Shown: piece after piece, positions 27,367-36,972 of the stretch
Layout: the number at the start of each line of letters is the position of its first letter
Position numbering within the stretch: position 1 is the first letter of the stretch
Source of the DNA: an uncultured Lachnospiraceae bacterium
Lineage (GTDB): Bacteria > Bacillota > Clostridia > Lachnospirales > Lachnospiraceae
Direction of reading: 5' to 3'
DNA length: 64,000 nt
Assembly (NCBI GenBank): GCA_902801515.1
Contig: CADCII010000012.1
Location: 1 to 64,000, forward strand
The notes under the pieces: generated by a model
The model's database searches: none
Told to the model about the DNA's origin: nothing
What the model saw: the letters and a program-made list of their open reading frames with translations, nothing else
Program-made: the position numbers and the translations under genes

Positions 27367-28557
27367 ATGTCATTATCACAGCAGATCATGGAGCAGACCG
27401 AAGAGGTCGTCCTGCATACATATAACCGTTTCCCTGTTGTCTTTGATCACGGAGAGGGAGTGCATCTGTACGACGCCGACGGCAAGGAGTACCTGGATTT
27501 TGCCGCAGGGATAGCCGTATTTGCACTTGGGTATGGAAATAAAGCCTACAACGATGCGCTGAAGGCGCAGATCGACAAGCTGATCCATACCTCCAACCTT
27601 TATTATCATCAGCCGCTTCTTGATGCGGCTTCCGCGATCATCCGCCGCACAGGACTTTCCAAAGTCTTCTTTACCAATTCCGGCGCAGAGGCGATCGAAG
27701 GAGCGATCAAGGCGGCGAGGAAATACGCATATACGCGGGACGGGTCTGCTGATCACGAGATCATCGCCATGAATCATTCATTTCACGGCCGTACCGTAGG
27801 CGCGCTTTCCGTGACCGGGAACACCCATTACCAGGAACCCTTCAGGCCTCTTATGGGCGGTGTGAAGTTCGCCGATTTCAATGACTTTGACAGTGTCCTG
27901 TCCGCAGTGACAGATAAGACATGTGCCATTATAATGGAGACAGTCCAGGGCGAGGGTGGCATCTATCCCGCGGATCCGGAATTCATCAAAAAAGTCCGCG
28001 AGCTGTGCGATGAGAAGGATATCCTGCTGATCCTGGACGAGATCCAGTGCGGCATGGGACGGACCGGAGAGTGGTTTGCCTGTGACGCTTACGGAGTGAA
28101 GCCGGACATCATGACCATGGCAAAGGCGCTCGGATGCGGAGTTCCGGTAGGAGCGTTTGTTCTCAATGAGAAGGCAGCGGCCAGTTCTCTGGTCCCGGGA
28201 GACCACGGAACCACATACGGCGGTAATCCGCTTGCCTGCGCCGCAGTCGCGAAGGTGTTTGAGCTCTTTGATGAGATGGATCTGGTATCCCATGTGAAAA
28301 ACACAGCTCCATATCTGGAGAAGAAACTGGATGAACTCGTCTCGCGGTATGATTTCCTTGCAGGCCGCAGGGGCGCCGGCTTTATGCAGGGCCTGGTCGT
28401 CAAAGACCGCCCGGTCGGAGAGATTGTAAAGAAGGCTCTGGCAAACGGGCTGGTGGTTCTGTCCGCAGGCTCGGATGTGCTCCGCCTGGTCCCGCCGCTT
28501 GTGATCACTGAAACTGACATAGACGAGATGATCAGGAGGCTTGAAGCTTCATTCTGA
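27367..28557 (+). CDS. argD: Acetylornithine aminotransferase
   Basis: The 396-residue class III PLP enzyme converts N-acetylglutamate semialdehyde to N-acetylornithine. FFTNSGAEAIEGAIK binds the cofactor phosphate, LILDEIQCGMGRTG carries the pyridine-ring aspartate, and Lys253 in MTMAKALGCG is the Schiff-base lysine. The start at 27367 is chosen because AGAAGGGA precedes it and the sequence then matches the family. The ATG at 27289 would add an unrelated 26 residues. It is the last arginine gene of the operon; glpK follows after 49 bp. Confidence 0.94.
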   Translation: MSLSQQIMEQTEEVVLHTYNRFPVVFDHGEGVHLYDADGKEYLDFAAGIAVFALGYGNKAYNDALKAQIDKLIHTSNLYYHQPLLDAASAIIRRTGLSKVFFTNSGAEAIEGAIKAARKYAYTRDGSADHEIIAMNHSFHGRTVGALSVTGNTHYQEPFRPLMGGVKFADFNDFDSVLSAVTDKTCAIIMETVQGEGGIYPADPEFIKKVRELCDEKDILLILDEIQCGMGRTGEWFACDAYGVKPDIMTMAKALGCGVPVGAFVLNEKAAASSLVPGDHGTTYGGNPLACAAVAKVFELFDEMDLVSHVKNTAPYLEKKLDELVSRYDFLAGRRGAGFMQGLVVKDRPVGEIVKKALANGLVVLSAGSDVLRLVPPLVITETDIDEMIRRLEASF

Positions 28558-28606
28558 AACCGTATGTAATAACAATATTCTGTAAGACTCAGACAGGAGG
28601 ACTGCG

Positions 28607-30121
28607 ATGGAAGTGAATCAGTACGTAATGGCACTGGATGCGGGCACCACAAGTTCCAGATGTATTCTGTTTGATAAAAAGGGCAATATCTGCTCTGTAT
28701 CCCAGCGGGAATTTGAACAGATCTATCCCCATCCGGGCTGGGTCGAGCACAACCCTATGGATATCTGGTCTTCCCAGATCGGAGTTGCTGCGGAGGCTAT
28801 GGGAAAGCTTGGCGCGGGACCTGAGAATATCGCTGCTGTCGGCATAACGAATCAGCGCGAGACCACGATCGTCTGGGAGAAGGCGACCGGACGCCCTGTA
28901 TACAACGCCATCGTATGGCAGTGCCGCAGGACCGCAGACATGGTAGAGGAACTGGTTCAGGAAGGCTTCGGTGATTATATCCGCGAAGCGACAGGACTGA
29001 TACCTGATCCTTATTTCTCGGCGACAAAGCTGAAATGGATCCTGGATCATGTGGAAGGCGCCAGGGAGAAGGCGGAGAGAGGCGAACTTCTCTTCGGTAC
29101 GGTGGACACCTGGCTGATCTGGAAAATGACATCGGGACAGGTCCATGTGACGGATTATACCAATGCTTCCAGGACCATGATGTTTGACATCCACAGACTC
29201 TGCTGGGACAGCAGGATATTGAACAGACTTGATATCCCGGAATGCATGCTGCCAGAAGTGGTGCCCTCCAGCGCAGTCTACGGCAGGACGAAGGACTGCA
29301 TGATCGGTGACGGTATCCCGATCTCAGGAGCGGCAGGAGACCAGCAGTCGGCACTGTTTGGCCAGTGCTGTTTCAATGAAGGCGAGGTCAAGAATACTTA
29401 CGGGACCGGATGCTTCATGCTGATGAACACCGGAAGTGAAGCAGTGGAATCCAGGAACGGACTTCTGACTACCATCGCAGTCGGACTTAAACCCGGAGAG
29501 GTGCAGTACGCTCTGGAAGGTTCTGTTTTTGTCGCAGGTGCTTCGATCCAGTGGCTCAGGGATGAGCTCAGGATGGTGAAAAACGCTCCTGAGACAGAAG
29601 AGTACTGCAGCAGAGTTACGGACACAGCGGGAGTTTATGTGGTTCCTTCATTTACAGGACTCGGAGCGCCGTACTGGAATCCTTACGCAAGAGGTACGAT
29701 CGTCGGGCTGACAAGAGGAGCGTCCAAAGAGCATGTGATCAGAGCGACTGTTGAGTCTCTTGCATATCAGACCGCTGATGTGCTCCGGTCCATGGAGAAG
29801 GATTCCGGACTCAGGATCAGCAGGCTGAAAGTGGACGGAGGAGCAAGTGCCAACAATTTCCTGATGCAGTTCCAGTCAGATATCCTGGATGCCGAAGTGA
29901 TCCGTCCCCAGTGTGTGGAGACCACTGCCATGGGCGCTGCATTTCTGGCAGGCCTTGCGGTCGGTTACTGGAAAGATACAGATGAGGTGAGAGAGAACTG
30001 GGCTCTCGGGCATGTGTTCACCCCATCAATGGATGATGAGACAAGGAAGAAACTTCTGAAGGGATGGTCGAGAGCAGTCAGGGCGTCCATCGCCTGGGCA
30101 CAGGATGAAGACAAAGACTGA
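28607..30121 (+). CDS. glpK: Glycerol kinase
   Basis: The 504-residue FGGY kinase phosphorylates glycerol to glycerol 3-phosphate. [15 protein letters not shown] near the N-terminus binds phosphate, [13 protein letters not shown] contacts glycerol, and [16 protein letters not shown] is the C-terminal FGGY signature. Length matches the family. It is 49 bp downstream of argD, with AGGAGG before the ATG and no clear terminator between, so read-through from the arginine operon is possible. No glycerol facilitator or dehydrogenase is beside it. Confidence 0.95.
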   Translation: MEVNQYVMALDAGTTSSRCILFDKKGNICSVSQREFEQIYPHPGWVEHNPMDIWSSQIGVAAEAMGKLGAGPENIAAVGITNQRETTIVWEKATGRPVYNAIVWQCRRTADMVEELVQEGFGDYIREATGLIPDPYFSATKLKWILDHVEGAREKAERGELLFGTVDTWLIWKMTSGQVHVTDYTNASRTMMFDIHRLCWDSRILNRLDIPECMLPEVVPSSAVYGRTKDCMIGDGIPISGAAGDQQSALFGQCCFNEGEVKNTYGTGCFMLMNTGSEAVESRNGLLTTIAVGLKPGEVQYALEGSVFVAGASIQWLRDELRMVKNAPETEEYCSRVTDTAGVYVVPSFTGLGAPYWNPYARGTIVGLTRGASKEHVIRATVESLAYQTADVLRSMEKDSGLRISRLKVDGGASANNFLMQFQSDILDAEVIRPQCVETTAMGAAFLAGLAVGYWKDTDEVRENWALGHVFTPSMDDETRKKLLKGWSRAVRASIAWAQDEDKD

Positions 30122-30171
30122 TTATTGCCTACTGTGCATAAATAAAGTGTCAGAATAGTTCGAGTTGTTTC

Positions 30172-30200
30172 TTGAAAAGCTGTTAAGCATTTGTTACAAT
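30172..30200 (+). promoter_or_regulatory. comEA promoter
   Basis: TTGAAA (30172-30177) and TACAAT (30195-30200) are 17 bp apart. Downstream, the hairpin CCTGAC (30227-30232) / GTCAGG (30238-30243) covers part of the AGGAG ribosome binding site at 30241-30245. Confidence 0.52.
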
Positions 30201-30252
30201 TTGGTGTGTATTGCACGGCAGGGCAGCCTGACGGTCAGTCAGGAGTTGTGCA

Positions 30253-30924
30253 GTGAAAAATATAATTGTACGGATGATGCTGTGTGCAGCAGTATTCGGA
30301 ACATGCGGATGCGGAAGACAGGATGTAATCTGCGTGAGCACAGTTCGGACAGAAGATGATATATTCTGTACAGAACCTGCGGAGGATCAGGAGCCGGAAA
30401 CGACAGTACCCGTCAGTGAGGTAACTGATTCCTTGACAGATCCGTCTGAAGCGCAGCTTGCTGTCTATGTGTGCGGAGCCGTCTTCAGTCCGGGTGTTTA
30501 TTATCTTCCCCCGGGATCCAGAGTGTGCGACGCGATCGATGCAGCCGGAGGATTCTCACAGGAGGCTGATACACAGTGGCTCAATCTGGCGCGTCCTGTA
30601 ATTGATTCAGAGATGCTGTCGGTCTGTACCACAGAGGAGGCCGCTTCTTTGAAAGAACTGGGAATTGGTCCGGACCAGGTTCCTGACAGGCAGGGTTTAT
30701 CCGGTGCCGGAGAGACCGGTGATCTTTCAGGAAAGATTGATCTGAACAGTGCCTCCGTGGAGCAGCTGATGACACTTCCCGGTATCGGGGAATCAAAAGC
30801 AGAAGCGATCATACGCTACCGTGAGGAGTCAGGCCCGTTTTCGTGCACGGAGGACGTGATGAATATCAGCGGTATCAAGGACCGCGTTTATTCACAGATT
30901 GAAGACTGTATCACAGTTCAGTAA
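30253..30924 (+). CDS. comEA: ComEA-like DNA-binding competence protein
   Basis: The 223-residue protein has an N-terminal hydrophobic segment, a spacer, an SLBB domain (about 65-125, with VYVCGAVFSPGVYYLPPG) and a C-terminal tandem helix-hairpin-helix module (about 157-223, with IDLNSASVEQLMTLPGIG). ComEA binds DNA outside the membrane and delivers it to ComEC. The start is GTG at 30253 because AGGAG lies seven bases upstream and no ATG fits. Cysteines near the signal peptide do not make a convincing lipobox. The comEC gene lies 3.6 kb downstream, separated by a two-component system and a GerMN lipoprotein. Confidence 0.88.
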   Translation: MKNIIVRMMLCAAVFGTCGCGRQDVICVSTVRTEDDIFCTEPAEDQEPETTVPVSEVTDSLTDPSEAQLAVYVCGAVFSPGVYYLPPGSRVCDAIDAAGGFSQEADTQWLNLARPVIDSEMLSVCTTEEAASLKELGIGPDQVPDRQGLSGAGETGDLSGKIDLNSASVEQLMTLPGIGESKAEAIIRYREESGPFSCTEDVMNISGIKDRVYSQIEDCITVQ

Positions 30925-30971
30925 AACATAGAGTTATCAATATATAAGCAAGAGATAGTAAGAGGGAAAAC

Positions 30972-31661
30972 ATGCCGAAGAAGGTTTTGGTAGTCGATGA
31001 CGAGAAACTGATTGTTAAGGGGCTTCGCTTCTCACTTGAGCAGGAGGATATGGAAGTTGATACTGCTTATGACGGTGAGGAGGCTGTGGAGAAGGCAAGG
31101 GAAGGAAACTATGACATTATCCTTCTCGATCTGATGCTGCCCAAACTGGACGGTCTGTCTGCATGCCAGCAGATCAGAGAGTTTTCGGATGTCCCCATCA
31201 TCATGCTCACTGCCAAGGGCGAGGATATGGATAAGATCCTCGGTCTTGAATATGGCGCGGATGATTACATTACCAAGCCTTTCAACATACTGGAAGTCAA
31301 GGCCAGGATCAAGGCGATCATGCGAAGGACTACCTCCCGCGGCGTACAGGAACAGAATGAGCGTATCGTGGAAGTCGGCGATCTTGTACTTGACTGCGAC
31401 GCCCGCAGGGTACAGGTGTCCGGCAGGGAAGTCAACCTGACCGCGAAGGAATTCGATGTTCTGGAGCTTCTGGTCCTGAATCCCAATAAAGTATACAGCC
31501 GTGAGAATCTGCTGAATCTCGTATGGGGTTATGAATACCCCGGCGATGTCCGTACGGTTGACGTACATATCAGAAGACTTCGTGAGAAGATTGAGGAGAA
31601 TCCATCGGATCCGAAGTACGTGCATACCAAATGGGGCGTTGGGTATTATTTCCAGCACTGA
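30972..31661 (+). CDS. OmpR/PhoB-family response regulator, WalR-like
   Basis: The 229-residue protein has a receiver domain with the acidic pocket at Asp9-Asp10, phosphoacceptor Asp53 in LLDLMLPKLDG and the conserved ITKPF lysine. A C-terminal winged helix follows, containing VDVHIRRLREKIE. The overall sequence is WalR/YycF-like. In model Firmicutes WalR controls wall hydrolases. The partner kinase is encoded 151 bp downstream after a possible attenuator. The gene starts 47 bases after comEA. Confidence 0.92.
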   Translation: MPKKVLVVDDEKLIVKGLRFSLEQEDMEVDTAYDGEEAVEKAREGNYDIILLDLMLPKLDGLSACQQIREFSDVPIIMLTAKGEDMDKILGLEYGADDYITKPFNILEVKARIKAIMRRTTSRGVQEQNERIVEVGDLVLDCDARRVQVSGREVNLTAKEFDVLELLVLNPNKVYSRENLLNLVWGYEYPGDVRTVDVHIRRLREKIEENPSDPKYVHTKWGVGYYFQH

Positions 31662-31706
31662 TCCCAGACGCAGCAGGACATCTGCCTGCGGCAGACAAGA
31701 ATGATC

Positions 31707-31744
31707 ATGTCCGGCCGGAAGATTTTCCGACCGGTCATTTCTTC
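31707..31744 (+). terminator. Hairpin between response regulator and kinase genes
   Basis: A 14-position stem with two mismatches (31707-31720 with 31725-31738) closes on a GATT loop and is followed by TTTCTTC. A smaller TCTGCC/GGCAGA hairpin lies just before it at 31681-31695. It could lower kinase expression relative to the regulator rather than end the operon. Confidence 0.45.
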
Positions 31745-31812
31745 TGAGACAGCTACAGAAACACATCAGAGTTCCGGATACGGAAACACATCACAAATCG
31801 GAATAAACAGGT

Positions 31813-33276
31813 ATGAGAGACAGGCTCAAAAGAGTATTTCAGAGCATGCATTTCCGCATGCTGATCATATTGCTGCTGGTAGGATTCGTGCCGGCAAATA
31901 TTATGCTGCAGGGTGTCCTGACCGGATACGAGAAGCAGTCTGTTTCCATGCGTGCTTCCATGATCCGCAATCAGTGCCTGCGTATGAGCAGGGATCTTAT
32001 GGAGACGAATTATCTGGAGAACGGCACCTCCGATGTCGTGGACTCTGAACTGATGCAGATCGCGAATATCTACAGCGGCCGTGTGATCGTTGTGAACGGT
32101 TCATTTCAGATCATCCGGGACACTTACGGACTGGATGAAGGAAAGACTGTGATCGCCAAGGAAATCATAGAATCCTTTAAAGGGATCAATACGGATTATT
32201 ATAATGCTGACAATGACTTCATCGAAGTTGTGAGCCCGATACAGGACGACGTAACAAGGAGCGTCCTCGGCGCGTTTATCATCTCAGTCCCCACAACTGA
32301 CATCATCCAGAGCAGAGAGGTCCTGTCAAGAAGTGTCCTGCTTCTGCAGATCATTGTCTCGATCCTTGTGATCGGTGTGTCACTGTATGCTTCCAGACTT
32401 CTGGTAAAGCCTTTCGGAAAAGTTACCGCCATGATGAATGCGGGAGAGGATTTCCTTACGGAGGACATCTCGATTCCGGACTATACCGAGACAAAGCTCT
32501 TGTCAGCGGCCTATAATCAGATGCGCCACAGGCTGCAGGCACAGGAAGAGTCCCGCCAGGAATTCGTGTCAAACGTCTCGCATGAACTGAAGACGCCTAT
32601 GACATCCATGAAGGTCCTGTCGGATTCTCTGGTGCAGCAGGCTGAAATGGGAGAGGTGCCGAATGAACTGTATCAGGAATTCATGAAGGATATCGGCGAA
32701 GAAATCGACCGTGAAAATAAGATCATCACGGACCTTCTGAATCTTGTGAAGATGGACCGCAGGTCCAATGACCTTCATATTGAAGACACCAATATCAATG
32801 ACCTGATCGCACTTATCCTCAAGCGTCTGCGCCCGATCGCTGCCAGCAGGGGAATCGAGATTGCACTTGAGAGCTATAAGCCGATCATAGCGCAGGTAGA
32901 CCAGACCAAGCTTACTCTTGCCGTATCCAACCTGGTTGAGAATGCCATCAAGTACAACAAAGAAAACGGATGGATACACGTCTCGCTGAATGTGGACAAC
33001 ACCTATTTCTTCATCAAAGTAGAGGATTCCGGCATCGGTATACCTGAGGAAGACATTGACCGGATATTCGAGAGATTCTTCCGTGTCGACAAGTCTCATT
33101 CAAGGGAGATCGGCGGAACAGGACTGGGCCTTGCGATCACCAATGGCGCGGTCCGGATGCATCACGGTGCGATACGTGTATATTCCAGGGAAGGTGAAGG
33201 AACGACATTTACAGTCAGGATCCCGCTCAGATATGAGAAAGACGATACAGAGCAGTACGATGACGGAGACATCTGA
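31813..33276 (+). CDS. Sensor histidine kinase, WalK-like
   Basis: The 487-residue kinase has a membrane helix at about 17-33, an extracytoplasmic sensor domain to about 170, a second helix at 175-195, a HAMP domain, and a HisKA domain with His257 in VSNVSHELKTP. The HATPase_c domain has the N box VSNLVENAIKYN, DSGIGIPEEDIDRIFERFF and GGTGLGLAI. Ligand is unknown. Pairing with the upstream WalR-like regulator is evident from position. The GerMN lipoprotein downstream occupies a place comparable to accessory Wal proteins, which is inference. Confidence 0.92.
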   Translation: MRDRLKRVFQSMHFRMLIILLLVGFVPANIMLQGVLTGYEKQSVSMRASMIRNQCLRMSRDLMETNYLENGTSDVVDSELMQIANIYSGRVIVVNGSFQIIRDTYGLDEGKTVIAKEIIESFKGINTDYYNADNDFIEVVSPIQDDVTRSVLGAFIISVPTTDIIQSREVLSRSVLLLQIIVSILVIGVSLYASRLLVKPFGKVTAMMNAGEDFLTEDISIPDYTETKLLSAAYNQMRHRLQAQEESRQEFVSNVSHELKTPMTSMKVLSDSLVQQAEMGEVPNELYQEFMKDIGEEIDRENKIITDLLNLVKMDRRSNDLHIEDTNINDLIALILKRLRPIAASRGIEIALESYKPIIAQVDQTKLTLAVSNLVENAIKYNKENGWIHVSLNVDNTYFFIKVEDSGIGIPEEDIDRIFERFFRVDKSHSREIGGTGLGLAITNGAVRMHHGAIRVYSREGEGTTFTVRIPLRYEKDDTEQYDDGDI

Positions 33277-33335
33277 TACGTGCAGTGCTGTTTGAAAAGT
33301 GCCGCTTAAGGAGTGCCTGTTAAGGAGCCATGCTG

Positions 33336-34442
33336 ATGAGAAGAACAGTTCATAACAGAATATTTACTCTGGTATTGAGCATGCTGCTGGTGCTCAGTTC
33401 TTTCCTGTCGGGATGCTCGCTGGGTTCCGGAAGGACAGGCGGCAGCAAAGACAGTGCGGAAGATGGCGTATACGATATATTCTATCTTAATCCTGAAGGC
33501 ACGGCGCTTGTGCGCCACAGTTATAAAGCAGCCAGTGAAGACTTCGAAGGGAGACTCTCTGAACTTCTGACTGAGTTTATGGCTTCCAATTCAACGAAGT
33601 ACAGATCCGCCCTGCCTGAGGGTGTAAAGATCAATTCCACGACTACCGGGATATCAGAGATCGATGTGGATTTCAGCGCGGAATATCTGAGCCTTGACAG
33701 TATCAGTGAGATTCTGCTGCGCAGCGCTCTGGTATGCACACTGCTGGGGCTGCGCGGGGTTGATACTGTCAGATTCACAGTGGATTCTCAGGCACTTATG
33801 ATCAATGACGAAGAGGTAGGGGCAATGACGAAAGATACATTTATCGTCCCCGATGGTGACTCGATCAATTCCTACCGCTTTGAGACTCTCGTGCTTTATT
33901 TCCCGAACGCGGACGGCAGTAAACTGATCCAGGAACTGCGCACGATCTATTATTCAACCAATGTAAATACGGAACGCATGGCTGTCGAGCAGCTGATCAA
34001 TGGACCGGATAACCCGAATCTGATCATGCTTACGACCCAGGGTGTTCTTGTCAACAGCATCACTGTTGACGGCGATATCTGCACCGTTGACTTCAGTTCC
34101 GAGGTCAATAATATTCCGTTTGCCGATAACCCGACCGGTCCGGAGACGGTACTGTATGCGTTCGCCAATTCGATCATTGATTCCTGTGAGGACGGAAAGA
34201 TCGAGGGCGTCAGATTCCTGATCGACGGATCTTCGGATGTGAGGTTCCGGGGGCAGGTTAATCTGGACCAGACTTTTGAGCGCAATGCGGACCTGATCGA
34301 TACTTCAGGAACATCTGTACAGAAGCAGGGCACTGTGATCGATGAAGAAGAGAATGCGGCAGCGGATAAGGTTGCTGAGAAACCAGTTGGGGATGAGCAG
34401 CAGGTGATGATGGAGCAGGAAGTCACGGAAGCTGCCGGCTGA
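33336..34442 (+). CDS. GerMN-domain lipoprotein
   Basis: The 368-residue protein has a lipoprotein signal peptide ending in the lipobox LSGC and two GerMN (sporulation and spore germination) modules, at about 45-175 and 190-320. A low-complexity acidic tail follows. Of two nearby ATGs, 33336 is preferred because AAGGAG (33322-33327) lies eight bases before it; the ATG at 33330 is only two bases away. GerMN domains occur in envelope and spore proteins. Here the position behind a WalK-like kinase suggests a cell-envelope role. Confidence 0.85.
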   Translation: MRRTVHNRIFTLVLSMLLVLSSFLSGCSLGSGRTGGSKDSAEDGVYDIFYLNPEGTALVRHSYKAASEDFEGRLSELLTEFMASNSTKYRSALPEGVKINSTTTGISEIDVDFSAEYLSLDSISEILLRSALVCTLLGLRGVDTVRFTVDSQALMINDEEVGAMTKDTFIVPDGDSINSYRFETLVLYFPNADGSKLIQELRTIYYSTNVNTERMAVEQLINGPDNPNLIMLTTQGVLVNSITVDGDICTVDFSSEVNNIPFADNPTGPETVLYAFANSIIDSCEDGKIEGVRFLIDGSSDVRFRGQVNLDQTFERNADLIDTSGTSVQKQGTVIDEEENAAADKVAEKPVGDEQQVMMEQEVTEAAG

Positions 34443-34507
34443 CCTGCCTATCGTCCCCGGAAGGGAGGCGCAGGCTTATACATCTTCTCATAAGACGTCC
34501 GGTCTGC

Positions 34508-36904
34508 ATGATGGCCATAGCACTGGTTCTGCTGATATGGCTTGGAAGGATGACCGGACTATACGATCCCGGAGGCAGAGAGTTTCCTGAGATACAGGAC
34601 AGACATCTGACCGTTGCCGGGACTGTGGCCGGGCGGGAAGCTTACGCCGGAGGCTGCAGGATCATACTTGATTCTCTATCATTTCTTAAGGACGGATCCG
34701 GATCCTTCCGGACCACAGTTCCAGTTCTGAATGAAAGACTTCATTCATCTGACAGGATGCTCGTCAGCCTGACTTCAGGTCCGGGCATCGAAACTGATCT
34801 GTACGGCAATCCCGCATCAGAATCCTATATTGAAAATAAAAAACAGAATGAAGACCAGACAGAGATCTTTCTGCGCCTTCACACAGGTGACAGAGTCATA
34901 TTCCGGGGGAAATGCGCCCAGCCAGAGCAGGCATCCAATCCCGGCCAGTTTGACCTGCGCAGATATTATCACGCAAGAAATATCTATTTTACACTGAGGG
35001 ACGTGAAACTGAGAGGAACCGTCCCGCGCGGAATATGTGTGAAGACACCGCTGTATCTTGTCAGGGATGCCCTCAGCAGCCTGCGGTACCGGATGCAGCA
35101 GGGCTTTGTGGGGGTATTCGGACAGGAAGACGCCTCATATCTGGCGGCAATGCTTCTGGGAGACAAGAGCGGACTGAGTGCAGAGAAACGGCAGGTTTTT
35201 CAGGACGGAGGATTGGCATATCTTCTGGCGGTATCTGCGCTCCACGTTACTCTCGCAGGCAGGGCAGTATACCGTCTGCTAAGGCATCTGCGCAGGTCAT
35301 TTATCTGTTCAGCTGTAATATCATCCCTCTTAATTGTTTTGTACGTGATCATGACAGGCGGCTCAATATCTTCCCAGAGAGCCTGCATAATGTTCATTTT
35401 CCAGACAGCAGCGCAGATACCCGGACGCACCGAAGACAGGCTGACCTCTCTCTCAGGAGCAGTCCTGTTTATTCTCTTAAGGCAGCCCTATGCTCTTTTT
35501 GACAGTTCATTTCAGATCTCATGTACGTGCATCCTCTCGATGGAACTGCTCCCGGGAGCGATCTTCCGAGTGATTCGTCCGGAAAAGAAAATATACCTTC
35601 GATCCGATGGGGGAAACCAGGGGACCATTGGTATGTTGCTGATACCACTCAGTATTCAAATCGGGACTCTGCCGGTTTTCCTGTACTGGTATTACCAGAT
35701 CTGCCCCTATACATGGCTTCTTCATACGGTTCTTCTCAGTGCCATGTCCCTGATGATGGGATTTGGGTTAAGCGCAGCTGTGTGCGGAATGATCCTGAAT
35801 ACGGCCGCCTGTCTCACTGATATATTTCACACGGTGGGACTTCTTCTTGCGGGCCCCTGCCATTACCTGATCACATTCTTCCTGCTGATCTGCAGGGCGG
35901 AGCAGGAACTGCCGGGGGCAGTTATAATCACGGGAAGACCGAATGCCATTCAGATCCTTGTGTACTATGCGACTCTTGCTATTTTTATTTTCCTGATGAA
36001 AAAGGCAGGCAGGAAAGTACTCCGGCGAAATAAAAGAAAGGTCAGGACAGCCGGACTGCTGGTTTCAGTCGGACTGATATTCTTAATCACTTTCAGGGTC
36101 AGGCCGCGGTTTCGTTTCACATGCCTGGACATCGGGCAGGGGAGCTGCAATCTGATCGAATGCGGGAAATATACCTGTCTCTTTGACGCCGGTTCCAGTT
36201 CGGTAGATAACGTGTGGCTGTATAGGATCGACAGCACCCTGAAATATTACGGGATATCTGAGGTGAATACAGTGTTTCTGTCCCACGCGGATATTGACCA
36301 CATAAACGGGATAGAGCAGATGCTTGAGATGTATCACAGGAATCCGGCGGGAAAGAATGCGGCAGATATAACGATACGCCAGATCCTGCTGCCGGATATC
36401 CCGGATGCAGATGAGCGTATGACAGGTATCATAAGCATGGCAAAGCGACAGAAGATACCGGTCGGATATGTGACGGAAGGCGCCAGTCTGCATGCGAACG
36501 GGATGGAACTCAGCGTTCTGGGACCTGCTTCTGAGAGATTTACTGGTGACGCCAACCAGGACTGTATCGTCCTGCAGGCATCGTACGGCGGAATCTGGAT
36601 CCTGATGACAGGGGATCTTGAGAAAGAGGGGGAAGAGATGTTTGTTGACTGTTATACAAATGATCAGATATTCAGAAAGAAAGACGATGTATTCCGAGTT
36701 CTGGTCGCGGGACATCACGGAAGCGCAAATGCGACTTCTTCAGAATTCCTGGAACTGGTCAGACCGGATCTTGTCCTGATATCATGCGGCAGGAATAACC
36801 GTTACGGACACCCCGCAAAGAGTGTACTGAACAGGCTGAGAGAATATGGAGTCAGGTGGAAACGGACAGATCTGGAAGGAGCTGCGTGTATGGAGCTGAA
36901 ATAA
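34508..36904 (+). CDS. comEC: DNA internalisation protein ComEC/Rec2
   Basis: The protein has the ComEC plan: N-terminal soluble OB-like region, the multi-helix Competence membrane domain (about 200-520), and a C-terminal metallo-beta-lactamase domain. The last holds LDIGQGSCNLIECG, SHADIDHING, GDLEKEGEE and VAGHHGSANATS. The channel imports single-stranded DNA. The first in-frame ATG is 34508, but the preceding codons read like the family N-terminus (LLIRRPVC), and the strong AAGGGAGG at 34461-34468 lies 39 bases before that ATG. The true start may therefore be upstream, possibly an ATA at 34478. With comEA this suggests competence or DNA-scavenging ability. Confidence 0.9.
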   Translation: MMAIALVLLIWLGRMTGLYDPGGREFPEIQDRHLTVAGTVAGREAYAGGCRIILDSLSFLKDGSGSFRTTVPVLNERLHSSDRMLVSLTSGPGIETDLYGNPASESYIENKKQNEDQTEIFLRLHTGDRVIFRGKCAQPEQASNPGQFDLRRYYHARNIYFTLRDVKLRGTVPRGICVKTPLYLVRDALSSLRYRMQQGFVGVFGQEDASYLAAMLLGDKSGLSAEKRQVFQDGGLAYLLAVSALHVTLAGRAVYRLLRHLRRSFICSAVISSLLIVLYVIMTGGSISSQRACIMFIFQTAAQIPGRTEDRLTSLSGAVLFILLRQPYALFDSSFQISCTCILSMELLPGAIFRVIRPEKKIYLRSDGGNQGTIGMLLIPLSIQIGTLPVFLYWYYQICPYTWLLHTVLLSAMSLMMGFGLSAAVCGMILNTAACLTDIFHTVGLLLAGPCHYLITFFLLICRAEQELPGAVIITGRPNAIQILVYYATLAIFIFLMKKAGRKVLRRNKRKVRTAGLLVSVGLIFLITFRVRPRFRFTCLDIGQGSCNLIECGKYTCLFDAGSSSVDNVWLYRIDSTLKYYGISEVNTVFLSHADIDHINGIEQMLEMYHRNPAGKNAADITIRQILLPDIPDADERMTGIISMAKRQKIPVGYVTEGASLHANGMELSVLGPASERFTGDANQDCIVLQASYGGIWILMTGDLEKEGEEMFVDCYTNDQIFRKKDDVFRVLVAGHHGSANATSSEFLELVRPDLVLISCGRNNRYGHPAKSVLNRLREYGVRWKRTDLEGAACMELK

Positions 36905-36972
36905 AAAGATTGTTCCGTTCGTCTCAGTATGTTATGGTAACAATGGATTATTATGAATAGAAGTGCAGAAAA

